A DNA stretch of 64,000 nt from Endozoicomonas ascidiicola (lineage in GTDB: Bacteria; Pseudomonadota; Gammaproteobacteria; Pseudomonadales; Endozoicomonadaceae): positions 154,914 to 218,913 of the forward strand of contig NZ_LUTV01000007.1 in NCBI RefSeq assembly GCF_001646945.1, written 5' to 3'. This document shows positions 9,693 through 18,918 of the stretch, piece by piece. Numbering within the stretch: the stretch's first letter is position 1; the number at the start of each line of letters is the position of its first letter. The translations under genes and the position numbers were made by a program. Under the pieces are notes generated by a model. That model saw only the letters and a list, made by a program, of their open reading frames with translations. It did not search any database and was not told the origin of the DNA.

Positions 9693-9866
9693 ATGGCTGT
9701 TCAACAAAATCGTAAAACCCGTTCCAAGCGTGACATGCGCCGTTCCCACGACAGTCTGACTGCTGGTCAGTTGTCTGTTGATGCGACTTCCGGTGAAACT
9801 CACCGTCGTCATCACATGACTGCTGACGGTTTCTACCGTGGTCGTAAAGTGCTGGAAGGCAAATAA
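9693..9866 (+). CDS. rpmF: 50S ribosomal protein L32
   Basis: A 57-residue protein starting [20 protein letters not shown] and containing [14 protein letters not shown], nearly the same as E. coli L32. It belongs to the large ribosomal subunit. GAGGAGAG stands 7 bases before ATG 9693. The zinc-binding cysteines of some L32 proteins are absent, as in E. coli. The yceD-rpmF-plsX order is the standard operon that links ribosome and phospholipid synthesis. Confidence 0.97.
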   Translation: MAVQQNRKTRSKRDMRRSHDSLTAGQLSVDATSGETHRRHHMTADGFYRGRKVLEGK

Positions 9867-9871
9867 TCTGA

Positions 9872-10933
9872 GTGATTTTGTCGATGCCAGGACGGTCACC
9901 CAATTCAGGGCAGGCAGCTCCAGGACGGAGAATATCGCTTGATATCATGAGTGGGGACGAAAGTCCCCGTTCTCGTATCCGGGCGGCGCTTCGTGCATTG
10001 GATGCGTATTCAGATCTTCATCTCATTCTGGTTGGTAATCAAAAGCTGATTACGGAACACCTGTCTTCTGCTTCCTTTGATCAATCAAGACTCCATATTG
10101 TTCATGCTGAGAAAACCATTGGTATGGATGATAAGCCTTCGGCTGCCTTACGAGGTCGTGAGGGCAGTTCTATGTGGTTGGCGCTTGAGCAGGTGGCGGA
10201 TGGTCATGCAGCAGCCTGTGTCAGCTCTGGAAATACCGGTGCGTTGATGGCAATGGGTCGCTTTGCCTTGAAAACCTTTGTGGGTATTGATCGTCCTGCT
10301 ATTGCTGCAGCAGTTCCCTGTAAAGGCGGGAGTGCGCTGCTGCTGGATATGGGGGCGAACGTGGATTGCTCGGCAACCAATCTTTATCAGTTTGCCGTGA
10401 TGGGCTCTCAGTTAGTCGCTTCGGTCAACGAACTGGACGCTCCTAGAGTGGGTTTGCTGAATGTTGGTACGGAAGACATTAAAGGCAATGAGCAGGTTCG
10501 TCTGGCGGATCGCTTGCTAAAGGAAGATGGTCGGCTGAACTACATTGGCTATATCGAAGGTCATGATGTCTTTGCTGGTAAGGCGGATGTGGTGGTTTGC
10601 GACGGCTTTGTTGGTAATGTCACTCTGAAAACTGGTGAGGGTGTGGCCAATCTGATTAGAGATACGTTACTGGATGCCTTTCAACAGACGCTCTGGCGTC
10701 GCTTTCTTGCTCTGATTGTTGCGCCGGTGTTGCGCAAACTTTACCGCAGTATTGATCCGGTGGTTTATAACGGCGCCAGCTTTCTTGGGTTGCAGGGTAT
10801 TGTGGTGAAAAGCCATGGCCATTCCGATGAAGAAGGGTTTTATCGGGCAATTCAGGAAGCGGTTCGTGAGGTGGATAGTGATGTGACCGGGCGGCTTTCA
10901 GAAGAAGTTGAGTCCATGCTTAAAGGCGACTGA
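9872..10933 (+). CDS. plsX: phosphate acyltransferase PlsX
   Basis: PlsX converts acyl-ACP and phosphate to acyl-phosphate, the donor for PlsY in phosphatidic acid synthesis, at the inner face of the membrane. The product matches the family over its length, with SSGNTGALMAMGRF, LLDMGANVDC, LNVGTEDIKGNE and DGFVGNVTLKT. The N-terminal signature, normally D.MGGDFGP, here reads DIMSGDESPRSR, a notable deviation. The start is uncertain: GTG 9872 lies 5 bp after rpmF, ATG 9884 is an alternative, and neither has a good ribosome site. Confidence 0.92.
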   Translation: MILSMPGRSPNSGQAAPGRRISLDIMSGDESPRSRIRAALRALDAYSDLHLILVGNQKLITEHLSSASFDQSRLHIVHAEKTIGMDDKPSAALRGREGSSMWLALEQVADGHAAACVSSGNTGALMAMGRFALKTFVGIDRPAIAAAVPCKGGSALLLDMGANVDCSATNLYQFAVMGSQLVASVNELDAPRVGLLNVGTEDIKGNEQVRLADRLLKEDGRLNYIGYIEGHDVFAGKADVVVCDGFVGNVTLKTGEGVANLIRDTLLDAFQQTLWRRFLALIVAPVLRKLYRSIDPVVYNGASFLGLQGIVVKSHGHSDEEGFYRAIQEAVREVDSDVTGRLSEEVESMLKGD

Positions 10934-11000
10934 TCGATAAAATAATCGATAAATTAGTACGATTGTTTTCCTATTTTTGCCATCGGAAACATAATTTTAC

Positions 11001-11028
11001 TTACCTTGTTGTCTGTTTTTTCTATAAT
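11001..11028 (+). promoter_or_regulatory. possible promoter upstream of fabD
   Basis: A perfect TATAAT at 11023-11028 lies in an AT-rich stretch of the 247-bp plsX-fabD gap. The -35 is poor (TTACCT at 11001-11006, 16-bp spacer). Confidence 0.35.
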
Positions 11029-11180
11029 TGCCCCGATTTTTTAAGTAAGCGTAGTTCTGCGCAGGCATGATTCATGAATTATTTCGGAATATGCCGTTGT
11101 GCTCTGGCTCGCTTTGACTCCGGTAAAATTGTGGGCTTTGTTGTTGATTGTGCGAAGCCAAAGGAAAAGAGCGAGTAATC

Positions 11181-12116
11181 ATGTCGAGCAAGCTAGCTTT
11201 TGTATTTCCCGGGCAGGGATCCCAGCAGGTCGGCATGCTGGCAGACTATCTTTCTGAGCCATTGGTTCAGTCTACGTTGAAAGAGGCTTCAGATGTTCTC
11301 GGTTACGATCTGCAGGCGCTGATTTCAGAAGGTCCGGCGGATCAGCTGAATCGTACGGAAAATGCCCAGCCTGCGCTGTTGGCTGCCAGTGTCGCCCTGT
11401 GGCGCCTCTGGTGTGATCGTCGAGGTGAGGCGCCGGCCGTGATGGCGGGGCATAGCTTGGGTGAGTACTCCGCGCTGACCTGTGCGGGCGCAATGAATTT
11501 TGCAGATGCTATTAAGTTGGTGCATCTTCGCGGTCTTTATATGCAGGAAGCGGTTGCAGCTGGCGAAGGTGCCATGGCTGCGATTCTTGGTCTTGATGAT
11601 GCGGACGTTGTCGCTGTCTGTGAGAAAGTGGCTGCAGAAGATGTGGTCGAGGCGGTTAACTTCAATGCGCCAGGCCAGGTTGTTATTGCAGGGCGGGTGG
11701 TGGCTGTGCAACGTGCTATCGAAGAAGCAAAGGCGATGGGTGCGAAAAGAGCGATTGAACTGCCTGTAAGTGTCCCTTCTCACTGTGCGTTGATGAGGCC
11801 TGCTGCTGAAAAGCTGAAAAATGAATTGGCAGGTATTCAAGTAGTTGCGCCGATGATTCCCGTGGTGCAAAACGTATCCGCAGACTTTTGTTCTGATCCT
11901 GAGCAGCTAAAAGCGAATTTGGTGGCACAGCTATACAGCCCTGTTCGCTGGGTTGAATCTATTGAGGCAATTATTGCTACGGGGGTTGGTCGTTTTGCAG
12001 AGTGTGGTCCGGGTAAAGTGCTGGCTGGCCTGAATAAGCGCATTGCACGACGTGCACCGATAGCCACTTTTGAGTCCGCAGGTGTCATGGCCCAATGGCT
12101 GGCTGAAGCTAATTAA
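11181..12116 (+). CDS. fabD: malonyl-CoA:ACP transacylase FabD
   Basis: FabD moves malonyl from CoA to ACP to feed fatty-acid elongation. The 311-residue product (E. coli 309) begins with FVFPGQGSQQVGM, has the nucleophile Ser92 in GHSLGEYSAL, the catalytic His in VSVPSHCALM, and the conserved GPGKVLAGL near the C-terminus. ATG 11181 fits the family start; an upstream in-frame ATG at 11148 would add 11 residues not seen in the family. fabG follows after 21 bp. Confidence 0.96.
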   Translation: MSSKLAFVFPGQGSQQVGMLADYLSEPLVQSTLKEASDVLGYDLQALISEGPADQLNRTENAQPALLAASVALWRLWCDRRGEAPAVMAGHSLGEYSALTCAGAMNFADAIKLVHLRGLYMQEAVAAGEGAMAAILGLDDADVVAVCEKVAAEDVVEAVNFNAPGQVVIAGRVVAVQRAIEEAKAMGAKRAIELPVSVPSHCALMRPAAEKLKNELAGIQVVAPMIPVVQNVSADFCSDPEQLKANLVAQLYSPVRWVESIEAIIATGVGRFAECGPGKVLAGLNKRIARRAPIATFESAGVMAQWLAEAN

Positions 12117-12137
12117 CACGGTTTGGAGATAACGGCT

Positions 12138-12890
12138 TTGACAGAAAAACATCTGGAAGGAAAGGTTGCTCTGGTGACCGGGGCGAGCCGCGGTATCGGC
12201 AAGGCGATTGCCTTTGCCCTGGGTCATGCGGGTGCGACGGTGATCGGAACAGCGACCACGGACTCTGGCGCTGAAGCCATTACCGAAGCGCTGAAGGCGG
12301 AAGGTATTCAAGGTCAGGGGATGGCGCTGAACGTCACCTCTAATGATGCCTGTCAGGCGGTGGTAAAAGCAGTGGCTGATCAATACGGCGCGCCGTTGAT
12401 TCTGATCAACAATGCTGGTATCACCCGTGACAATATTCTGATGCGCATGAAAGTGGATGAGTGGGATGATGTGGTGAATACCAATCTCAGCTCTATCTTC
12501 CGCATGAGTAAAGCCGTTATGCGCGGTATGACTAAGGCGCGTGAAGGTCGTATCGTTAATATCAGCTCTGTGGTTGGCTCTATGGGCAATCAGGGGCAGG
12601 CGAACTATGCTGCAGCGAAAGCCGGTGTTGAAGGTTTTACCCGTGCTATGGCCCGTGAAGTGGGTTCCAGAAATCTGACAGTGAATACGGTTGCCCCCGG
12701 TTTTATCGAAACCGATATGACCAATGAATTGCCCGAAGCGCAGCGTGAGTTTCTGCTGGGGCAGATTCCTCTGGCAAGGCTTGGCCAGCCAGAAGAGATT
12801 GCAGCAGCCGTGCTGTTTTTGGTGAGTGGGCCTGCGGGTTACATCACTGGCGAAACATTGCATGTCAATGGCGGCATGTACATGAACTGA
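12138..12890 (+). CDS. fabG: 3-oxoacyl-ACP reductase FabG
   Basis: NADPH-dependent short-chain dehydrogenase that reduces beta-ketoacyl-ACP. It shows the cofactor motif GASRGIGKA, NNAGITRDN, the Ser in SSVVGSMGNQG, the catalytic YAAAK, and the C-terminal GYITGETLHVNGGM. The chosen start is TTG 12138, with GGAG (12125-12128) 9 bases upstream, giving 250 residues (E. coli 244). A TTG at 12123 would put the ribosome site inside the gene. It is probably co-transcribed with fabD. Confidence 0.95.
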   Translation: MTEKHLEGKVALVTGASRGIGKAIAFALGHAGATVIGTATTDSGAEAITEALKAEGIQGQGMALNVTSNDACQAVVKAVADQYGAPLILINNAGITRDNILMRMKVDEWDDVVNTNLSSIFRMSKAVMRGMTKAREGRIVNISSVVGSMGNQGQANYAAAKAGVEGFTRAMAREVGSRNLTVNTVAPGFIETDMTNELPEAQREFLLGQIPLARLGQPEEIAAAVLFLVSGPAGYITGETLHVNGGMYMN

Positions 12891-12989
12891 TTGCCCGTTT
12901 CCACGGTTCAGAACCTTGAAAAAGTGTTGTGAAAGTGGAATGGATTTTGTTTGTTTTTTATAACTGATGTCCGATTTCGAGGTTTCTCT

Positions 12990-13037
12990 CCGGTTTTCAA
13001 ATAACCGGCTTGAAATTCTTATAAATGACCATATAAA
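12990..13037 (+). promoter_or_regulatory. hairpin and sigma-70 promoter upstream of acpP
   Basis: A 6-bp stem (CCGGTT 12990-12995, AACCGG 13003-13008) is followed at once by TTGAAA (13010-13015), a 16-bp spacer and TATAAA (13032-13037). This would give acpP its own strong transcription, as expected for an abundant protein. Confidence 0.55.
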
Positions 13038-13092
13038 CTAGTTCACCTGTAGCCTCAGGCTGCACTGAATATCGACAGGAGCACAACACGGT

Positions 13093-13326
13093 ATGAGCAC
13101 CATTGAAGAGCGCGTTAAGAAGATTGTTTGCGAACAGCTTGGCGTGAAGGAAGACGAAGTTACTAACAGTGCGTCATTCGTAGAGGATCTCGGCGCGGAC
13201 TCTCTGGACACTGTAGAGTTGGTGATGGCTCTGGAAGAGGAATTCGAAACCGAAATTCCTGATGAAGAAGCTGAGAAGATCACCACCGTTCAGGAAGCTA
13301 TTGACTACGTCGTTGCTCACTCCTGA
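13093..13326 (+). CDS. acpP: acyl carrier protein
   Basis: A 77-residue acidic four-helix protein that carries growing acyl chains on a 4'-phosphopantetheine arm. The attachment Ser37 is in the perfect motif [18 protein letters not shown] (13078-13082) lies 10 bases before ATG 13093. It is flanked by its own promoter and a strong terminator, so it is probably expressed independently within the fab cluster. Confidence 0.98.
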   Translation: MSTIEERVKKIVCEQLGVKEDEVTNSASFVEDLGADSLDTVELVMALEEEFETEIPDEEAEKITTVQEAIDYVVAHS

Positions 13327-13401
13327 TTCTGACAGGCCTCTTTTCACTTTGTGACCTTCTCATTGTGAAAGGTAGGGGCTTGCAGGACTTTGTAAAATCA
13401 C

Positions 13402-13436
13402 AAAAGCCGTATGACGTCAGTCTACGGCTTTTGTTG
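13402..13436 (+). terminator. rho-independent terminator after acpP
   Basis: Ten-base perfect arms AAAAGCCGTA and TACGGCTTTT (13402-13411 and 13423-13432) around a loop that itself contains the palindrome TGACGTCA, followed by TTTTGTTG. Confidence 0.85.
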
Positions 13437-13570
13437 TATATAGGTTTTGGTAATGCGTCTTGGGCGCTTTTTACTCTTGTTTTAAACGCCTATGTTGATA
13501 GAAGAATGGATGACAGTGCTACAATAATGCCTCATGTCATTTAGACGACAGGCTACTAGGAGCTTCCGTC

Positions 13571-14857
13571 TTGTCGGATACAAAGAATACAGGCAGATCC
13601 CAGCAGCGGATGCGCAGAAGAGTGGTTGTCACTGGAATGGGGGCGGTAACTCCGGTTGGTAACAATGTGAAAACCAGTTGGTCCTCTCTTTTGGAGGGCG
13701 TTAGTGGCATCCATCCGATTTCACACCTTGAAGCAGAAAAGTTCGGTGTACGTATTTGCGGTGCTATTAAGGACTTTGATCCATCAGAGTGCATGGATTC
13801 AAAAGATGCCCGGAAAATGGATGGCTTTATTCAGTATGGTTTTGCTGCAGCGGCAGAAGCCATCTCTGATGCGGGGCTGATAGTGCTTGACGAAGACGCT
13901 CATCGTTATGGTGTTGCGATTGGTTCGGGGGTTGGTGGTCTTACCACGATTGAACAGAATCATGAAACGTTGCTAAAAAGCGGCTCTCGACGTATATCTC
14001 CGTTCTTTATTCCAGCGGCGGTTATCAATATGGCGGCAGGCTGGGTGTCCATGAGGTTCAATCTTCAGGGGCCGAACTTTGCTACCTCAACAGCCTGCGC
14101 CACAGGGAGTCATGCCATTGCCATGGCTGCTCGCATTATCGCTTATGGCGATGCCGATGTGATGGTGGCTGGTGGCGCAGAAAAGGGGTCGTCGGCTCTG
14201 GGTATTACCGGTTTTGCTGCCGCCAGAGCGTTGTCTGCACGCAATGAGGCGCCAGAGAAAGCCAGTCGCCCCTGGGATGCAGATCGCGATGGATTTGTGT
14301 TGAGTGATGGTGCGGGTATTCTGGTGTTGGAAGAGTACGAACATGCGGTTGCCCGGGGCGCGAAAATATACGCAGAAATCAGCGGCATTGGTATGAGTGG
14401 CGATGCCTGGCATATTACGTCACCACCGGAAGATGGTCGTGGTGCAGCTCGTGCCATGCAGTCCGCTATTGAAGATGCGGGTTTGGCACCGCAAGATGTG
14501 GATTATATTAATGCTCACGGTACATCAACGCCCACCGGCGATGTTGCAGAAACCCGGGCTATTCATACTGTCTTTGGTGCACACGCTCATCATCTTGCCG
14601 TGAGTTCAACAAAGTCCATGACCGGGCATTTGCTGGGCGCTGCCGGTGCTGTGGAGGCGGTGTTCAGTATTCAATCGTTGATGGATCAAGTGGCACCGCC
14701 AACGATTAATCTCGATACGCCCGGGGAAGGGTGTGATTTGGATTACGTTCCCCATAAGGCCAGGCAGATGGTGATTAATCACGTACTTTCTAACTCTTTC
14801 GGCTTCGGCGGAACCAATGTCACATTGGCGTTCTCCAAGCTGGAAAATCAGGGGTAA
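13571..14857 (+). CDS. fabF: 3-oxoacyl-ACP synthase II FabF
   Basis: Condensing enzyme that elongates acyl-ACP with malonyl-ACP. It has VVVTGMGAVTPVG at the N-terminus, the catalytic Cys in STACATGSHAI, and the two catalytic His in HGTSTPTGD and MTGHLLGAAGAVEA; NSFGFGGTN closes the fold. The start is TTG 13571, with AGGAG (13558-13562) 8 bases upstream. ATG 13610 is a shorter alternative closer to E. coli length. A weak promoter (TTGATA 13495-13500, 19-bp spacer, TACAAT 13520-13525) may drive it. pabC follows after 4 bp. Confidence 0.96.
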   Translation: MSDTKNTGRSQQRMRRRVVVTGMGAVTPVGNNVKTSWSSLLEGVSGIHPISHLEAEKFGVRICGAIKDFDPSECMDSKDARKMDGFIQYGFAAAAEAISDAGLIVLDEDAHRYGVAIGSGVGGLTTIEQNHETLLKSGSRRISPFFIPAAVINMAAGWVSMRFNLQGPNFATSTACATGSHAIAMAARIIAYGDADVMVAGGAEKGSSALGITGFAAARALSARNEAPEKASRPWDADRDGFVLSDGAGILVLEEYEHAVARGAKIYAEISGIGMSGDAWHITSPPEDGRGAARAMQSAIEDAGLAPQDVDYINAHGTSTPTGDVAETRAIHTVFGAHAHHLAVSSTKSMTGHLLGAAGAVEAVFSIQSLMDQVAPPTINLDTPGEGCDLDYVPHKARQMVINHVLSNSFGFGGTNVTLAFSKLENQG

Positions 14858-14861
14858 GCTT

Positions 14862-15695
14862 TTGAGTACTGCGCTGATATGGGTTAATGGCCAGCCTCAA
14901 TCCGAACTCTTGGTATCGGATCGTGGGTTGGCCTATGGCGATGGGCTTTTCGAAACAATTAGGGTGTCCAACGGGCTGTCAACTCTGGCGGCATTACACT
15001 GGGAGCGTTTGGTTCAGGGTTGCCGTCGTCTAGCTATCAATCTGAATCTGGCTGAGTTAACTCGTGAGGTAGATGCGTTTCTGGCGTCGGCATCAGTGGA
15101 GACTGGTGTGTTAAAAGTGACGGTCACTCGTGGCAGCGGCGGAAGAGGGTATAATCCGGAAGATTGTCATGATATAAGGCGAATTTTGTCTATTCATTCA
15201 CTGCCGATTAGAGATCCAGATCCATCCATTTGTGGTGCAAAGCTGTTTGCTTGCCAGCTCCGGCTTGGTCAAAGCGCGCTGGCGGGCATAAAACATCTGA
15301 ATCGTCTTGAGCAGGTGATGGCAAGAAGTGAGTGGTCCGGTACCGCTTACGATGAAGGTTTAGTGTGTGATTTTTCCGGTCATGTCATTGAAGGCACAAT
15401 GAGTAACCTGTTTGTGGTAGCTCACAATGGCGAACTTATTACACCGGATTTGTCGTTTAGTGGTGTAAAAGGTGTGTGTCGTCAGTTTATTATGAGTATC
15501 GCCCATGAAATGGGTTTAGTGGTTTCGGAACGGCATCTGGCAGAGAGTCGTTTGGCGGACATTGCGACCGAGTTGTTTCTTTGCAACAGTGTGAATGGTG
15601 TCTGGCCGGTAGTGGAATATAATCAGAGAAACTGGGAGGTAGGGCCGGTTACCCTTGAGTTACGTCGTCGGGTTCAGGAAGAATTAAATGCTTAA
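14862..15695 (+). CDS. pabC: aminodeoxychorismate lyase PabC
   Basis: PLP enzyme of fold type IV that cleaves 4-amino-4-deoxychorismate to p-aminobenzoate and pyruvate in folate synthesis. Family features are ISVNG-like IWVNGQ, SDRGLAYGDGLFETIRV, the PLP Lys in GIKHLNRLEQV, and EGTMSNLF. TTG 14862 is taken as start, with AGGGG about 7 bases upstream and family homology from the next residues, giving 277 residues. It is translationally linked to fabF on one side and overlaps mltG by 8 bp on the other. Confidence 0.93.
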   Translation: MSTALIWVNGQPQSELLVSDRGLAYGDGLFETIRVSNGLSTLAALHWERLVQGCRRLAINLNLAELTREVDAFLASASVETGVLKVTVTRGSGGRGYNPEDCHDIRRILSIHSLPIRDPDPSICGAKLFACQLRLGQSALAGIKHLNRLEQVMARSEWSGTAYDEGLVCDFSGHVIEGTMSNLFVVAHNGELITPDLSFSGVKGVCRQFIMSIAHEMGLVVSERHLAESRLADIATELFLCNSVNGVWPVVEYNQRNWEVGPVTLELRRRVQEELNA

Positions 15696-16758
15696 AAAGT
15701 TATTGTTACTGGTTGCTGTTGCTCTGTTGTTGGCCATGATGGCCGCTGGAGCTGGCTGGTATGGAATGAGCTGGTACAGTCAACAGAAAGTGTTGTCCAC
15801 CGCTGATTCTGAATTTGTGGTTGAGCGGGGAGACTCTCTGGGGCGAGTTGTACGACGCCTGACTAATGATCAGGTGATCAAGTATCCGGGGTTGTTTGAG
15901 TTGTTGGCCCGAGTGCGTGGTGTGGCCACGGATATTTATGCAGGTGAGTACTTGATAGCACCGGATATCAGTAATGGTGAGCTGTTGACCATGCTCGTGC
16001 AGGGCGATGTGCATTATTATAACGTAACGCTGGTAGAAGGTTTTACGTTGAAAGAGTTGCTCGCTGACTTAAATCAGCAGCCGAAACTGAGTAATCCGGT
16101 TCAGTTGAATGAGTTGGCTACTGTGATTTCAGGTTCTATCGAGGGGGCATTGAAAGGCGGTCACCTTGAAGGGCAGTTTTACGCGGATACTTACAGTTTT
16201 GAATCGGGCTCTTCTGTCGCTTCTATTTTGCAGCGTGCTAATAAAAAGTTGAATGCGGTGTTGCAGAAAGAGTGGCAAGCTCGGGCTGAAGGGGTTCCCT
16301 ATAAAACACCATACGAAGCGCTGATTATGGCCTCCATTATTGAGAAAGAAACCGGTGTGCCTTCTGAGCGGCCTGATATTGCGGGCGTGTTTGTTCGTCG
16401 GCTCAATAAAGGCATGCGATTGCAAACAGATCCAACGGTTATTTACGGTATGGGCGATCGTTATCAGGGTGGGTTAAGTCGTCGCCATCTGCGAGAGGCA
16501 ACGGATTACAATACCTATGTGATTCGTGGATTACCACTGACGCCTATTGCTACGGTTGGGCGTGAAGCGATTCAGGCTGCGTTAAATCCATCCGATGGCA
16601 GTGCATTGTATTTTGTTGCCCGAGGAGACGGTACGCACCAGTTCTCGAATACCTTAGTTGAACATAACCGGGCTGTTAGAAAGTACCAAATTTCCGAGCG
16701 GCGTAAAGATTATCGTTCCTCGGTGCAAGAGTTAACGCAAGACACTACCGATCAATAA
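15688..16758 (+). CDS. mltG: endolytic murein transglycosylase MltG
   Basis: Membrane-anchored lytic transglycosylase that cuts nascent glycan strands. There is one N-terminal transmembrane helix (residues 4-22), a LysM-like region (about 40-110), and the YceG catalytic domain with Glu in ASIIEKETG and the conserved LQTDPTVIYG and YNTY segments. The length of 356 residues is typical. The pabC-mltG-tmk-holB order is conserved across gammaproteobacteria. Confidence 0.95.
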   Translation: MLKKLLLLVAVALLLAMMAAGAGWYGMSWYSQQKVLSTADSEFVVERGDSLGRVVRRLTNDQVIKYPGLFELLARVRGVATDIYAGEYLIAPDISNGELLTMLVQGDVHYYNVTLVEGFTLKELLADLNQQPKLSNPVQLNELATVISGSIEGALKGGHLEGQFYADTYSFESGSSVASILQRANKKLNAVLQKEWQARAEGVPYKTPYEALIMASIIEKETGVPSERPDIAGVFVRRLNKGMRLQTDPTVIYGMGDRYQGGLSRRHLREATDYNTYVIRGLPLTPIATVGREAIQAALNPSDGSALYFVARGDGTHQFSNTLVEHNRAVRKYQISERRKDYRSSVQELTQDTTDQ

Positions 16759-16771
16759 ATTGAGTGTATAA

Positions 16772-17422
16772 GTGAATCTAATGGGTTTTTTTCTAACCAT
16801 AGAAGGCTGCGAAGGCGCTGGTAAAACCACAGCCAAAGGCGTGGTGCTGGAGTGGCTGGCCAAGGCGGGGCATGATTTTATCGAAACCCGCGAACCGGGT
16901 GGTACACCGTTGGCGGAGCAATTGAGAAGTCTGGTGCTAGCAGAACACGATGAGCGAGTGAGCGATACCACAGAGTTGTTAATGGTGTTTGCCGCACGTT
17001 GTCAAAATCTGAATGAGAATATTGAGCCGGCTTTAGCCAGTGGCAAAGTGGTGGTGTGTGATCGTTTCACCGATGCCACTTATGCCTATCAGGGTGGTGG
17101 TCGTGGTATTGATCCGTCACGCATAGCGATATTGGAACAATTAGTACAAGGCGATCGTCGTCCGGATATGACCTTGCTGCTGGATATTGAGCCTGAGTTA
17201 GGATTGGCTCGCGCCAGAGGGCGGGCAGAGCAACAGGGTGGATCACTTGATCGCATTGAGCAGGAAGCCATCGACTTCTTTTATCGGGTGCGTCAGGTTT
17301 ATCTGGATCGCGCCAAACAATTTCCAGGGCAGTACGTTGTGATCAATGGTGGTGAGTCCATTGCTGAGGTACGTGAACAGATTATCCGGGCATTAAATGT
17401 ACAACTGGCTGATCGCGAATAA
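16772..17422 (+). CDS. tmk: thymidylate kinase
   Basis: Phosphorylates dTMP to dTDP. It has the P-loop IEGCEGAGKTTAK, the DRF motif CDRFTDATYAYQGGGR, and the LID segment ARGRAEQQGG with the catalytic Arg of the E. coli type. The start could be GTG 16772 or ATG 16781; the latter sits directly before the conserved FLTIEG. holB follows after 12 bp. Confidence 0.95.
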   Translation: MNLMGFFLTIEGCEGAGKTTAKGVVLEWLAKAGHDFIETREPGGTPLAEQLRSLVLAEHDERVSDTTELLMVFAARCQNLNENIEPALASGKVVVCDRFTDATYAYQGGGRGIDPSRIAILEQLVQGDRRPDMTLLLDIEPELGLARARGRAEQQGGSLDRIEQEAIDFFYRVRQVYLDRAKQFPGQYVVINGGESIAEVREQIIRALNVQLADRE

Positions 17423-17434
17423 AGGTTATTGGTC

Positions 17435-18454
17435 TTGAGTAAAGATAAAGCAGAAGCCGTCAGTTACTTTGCGCAGAAGCCACTGCCCTGGCAGGAAAGT
17501 CAGTGGAAGTCGCTGTTGCGCAGAATGCGATCAGATGCATTGCCTCACGCCTTGTTATTGAAAGGGGCTTTGGGTGTGGGCAAAGGTGCTTTTTCTCAGG
17601 CATTGATGTCGCGGGTTTTGTGTCATACACCTTCTGGCGGCTACGCTTGTGGTCATTGCAAAAGCTGCGACCTGTTGCAAGCGGGTACTCACCCGGATGT
17701 TTTGGTGATTGAGCCAGAGTCTTCTGGTAAGCCTATAAAAATTGACCAGATCCGACGTATTAACGAATTTGCCAGAAAAACGGCTCAGCAGGGTGGGCGA
17801 CGGGTGATTATTATCGACCCGGCAGAAGCCATGAATGTGAATGCTGCCAATGCGTTGCTAAAAAGCCTTGAGGAGCCGGGCGATAATACGCTGTTTCTTC
17901 TGGTCAGTGCCCGGGCAGGGGATATGCTGGCCACCATTCGCAGTCGCTGCCAACTGGTGATGTTTCCAGTGCCAGATCTATCTCTGGCAAAGCAGTGGTT
18001 GGGTGATCATATTGCAGATGCTCAAACTATTGATCATCTGTTGTCGTTGTCCTGTGGTTCGCCGGTGCTGGCGAGAAATATGTTCGATCAGAATGTGCTT
18101 GAGCTTCGCGGGCACCTGATCAATGTTATGCCAGAGCTGTTTCGGGGTAATTTAACGCCGGTGGAACTGGCCAAAGAACAGCATACCGGTGACCTTATTT
18201 CGTTGCTTGGCTGGCTAGGCAGCTGGCTGGATGATGCTGTAAAACTGAGACTGACGGCCGATGAGAGCCTTGTCAGGAATCGTGACGTGAATCGGATGAT
18301 TGGTTATCTCGCTAAAAAGGCAGATGCGCCAACACTGGTCAAAGTTCGAGATCGTATTATGCTGCAGCGGCAGCAATTGCAGGAAGGCGCTAACCTCAAC
18401 AGCCAGATGCTGCTGGAAGGCGTGTTCAGTGATTATCTGGAATTGGCACTTTAA
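17435..18454 (+). CDS. holB: DNA polymerase III delta' subunit HolB
   Basis: Clamp-loader subunit of the replicative polymerase. The N-terminal AAA+ fold has GALGVGKGAFSQ, the four-Cys zinc module around C.....CGHCKSC.L, HPDV, and NALLKSLEEPG with the SRC motif (RSRCQLV). The TTG at 17435 has AAGG 9 bases upstream; a TTG two codons earlier is possible. The gene sits in the usual tmk-holB-pilZ-tatD series. Confidence 0.93.
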   Translation: MSKDKAEAVSYFAQKPLPWQESQWKSLLRRMRSDALPHALLLKGALGVGKGAFSQALMSRVLCHTPSGGYACGHCKSCDLLQAGTHPDVLVIEPESSGKPIKIDQIRRINEFARKTAQQGGRRVIIIDPAEAMNVNAANALLKSLEEPGDNTLFLLVSARAGDMLATIRSRCQLVMFPVPDLSLAKQWLGDHIADAQTIDHLLSLSCGSPVLARNMFDQNVLELRGHLINVMPELFRGNLTPVELAKEQHTGDLISLLGWLGSWLDDAVKLRLTADESLVRNRDVNRMIGYLAKKADAPTLVKVRDRIMLQRQQLQEGANLNSQMLLEGVFSDYLELAL

Positions 18455-18474
18455 GGTTAAAGAGGAGAGGGGAG

Positions 18475-18816
18475 ATGGGAAAAGGGATGCAGGGATTGAT
18501 GTCGCTGACCATCAGGGATACGGCATCACTCTATGAAGCGTATATGCCATATGTCACCGGTGGTGGTCTTTTTGTACCCACAGCCAAGCGCTATGCCTTG
18601 GGGGACGATGTTTTTATTCGTCTGACTCTGATGGACGAAGCGGAAAAGATTCCGGTGCCGGGTAAAGTGGTGTGGATTACACCGGCGGGGGCTCAGGGTG
18701 GCCGTCAGGCGGGTGTGGGTATTCAGTTTAATGACCCTACTGATAACGTCAGAACCAAAATAGAGACGTATATTGCCGGTGCTCTGAATTCGGATCGTCC
18801 TACCAATACCATGTGA
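18475..18816 (+). CDS. pilZ: type IV pilus assembly protein PilZ
   Basis: A 113-residue PilZ-domain protein closely similar to Pseudomonas PilZ (LSLTIRD, YMPYVTGGGLFVPT, LMDEAEKIPVPGKVVWITP, GVGIQFND, terminal SDRPTNTM). This founding PilZ lacks the RxxxR and DxSxxG c-di-GMP-binding residues and acts with FimX/PilB in pilus extension. GAGGAGAGGGGAG precedes ATG 18475. No other pil genes lie in the window. Confidence 0.95.
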   Translation: MGKGMQGLMSLTIRDTASLYEAYMPYVTGGGLFVPTAKRYALGDDVFIRLTLMDEAEKIPVPGKVVWITPAGAQGGRQAGVGIQFNDPTDNVRTKIETYIAGALNSDRPTNTM

Positions 18817-18918
18817 TTTCGGACCCCTCTCATGCCTTGGGCTTTTATCTATTGTGGTAGAAGCTCAATTCTCCTTTATTAGTCAGTTAACCGACCGCAT
18901 TTTTCATCAGGATTCACT

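Noticed and set aside
11931..12863. 310-codon ORF opposite fabG and the end of fabD
   Set aside because: Antisense shadow with no start signals; both sense genes are secure.
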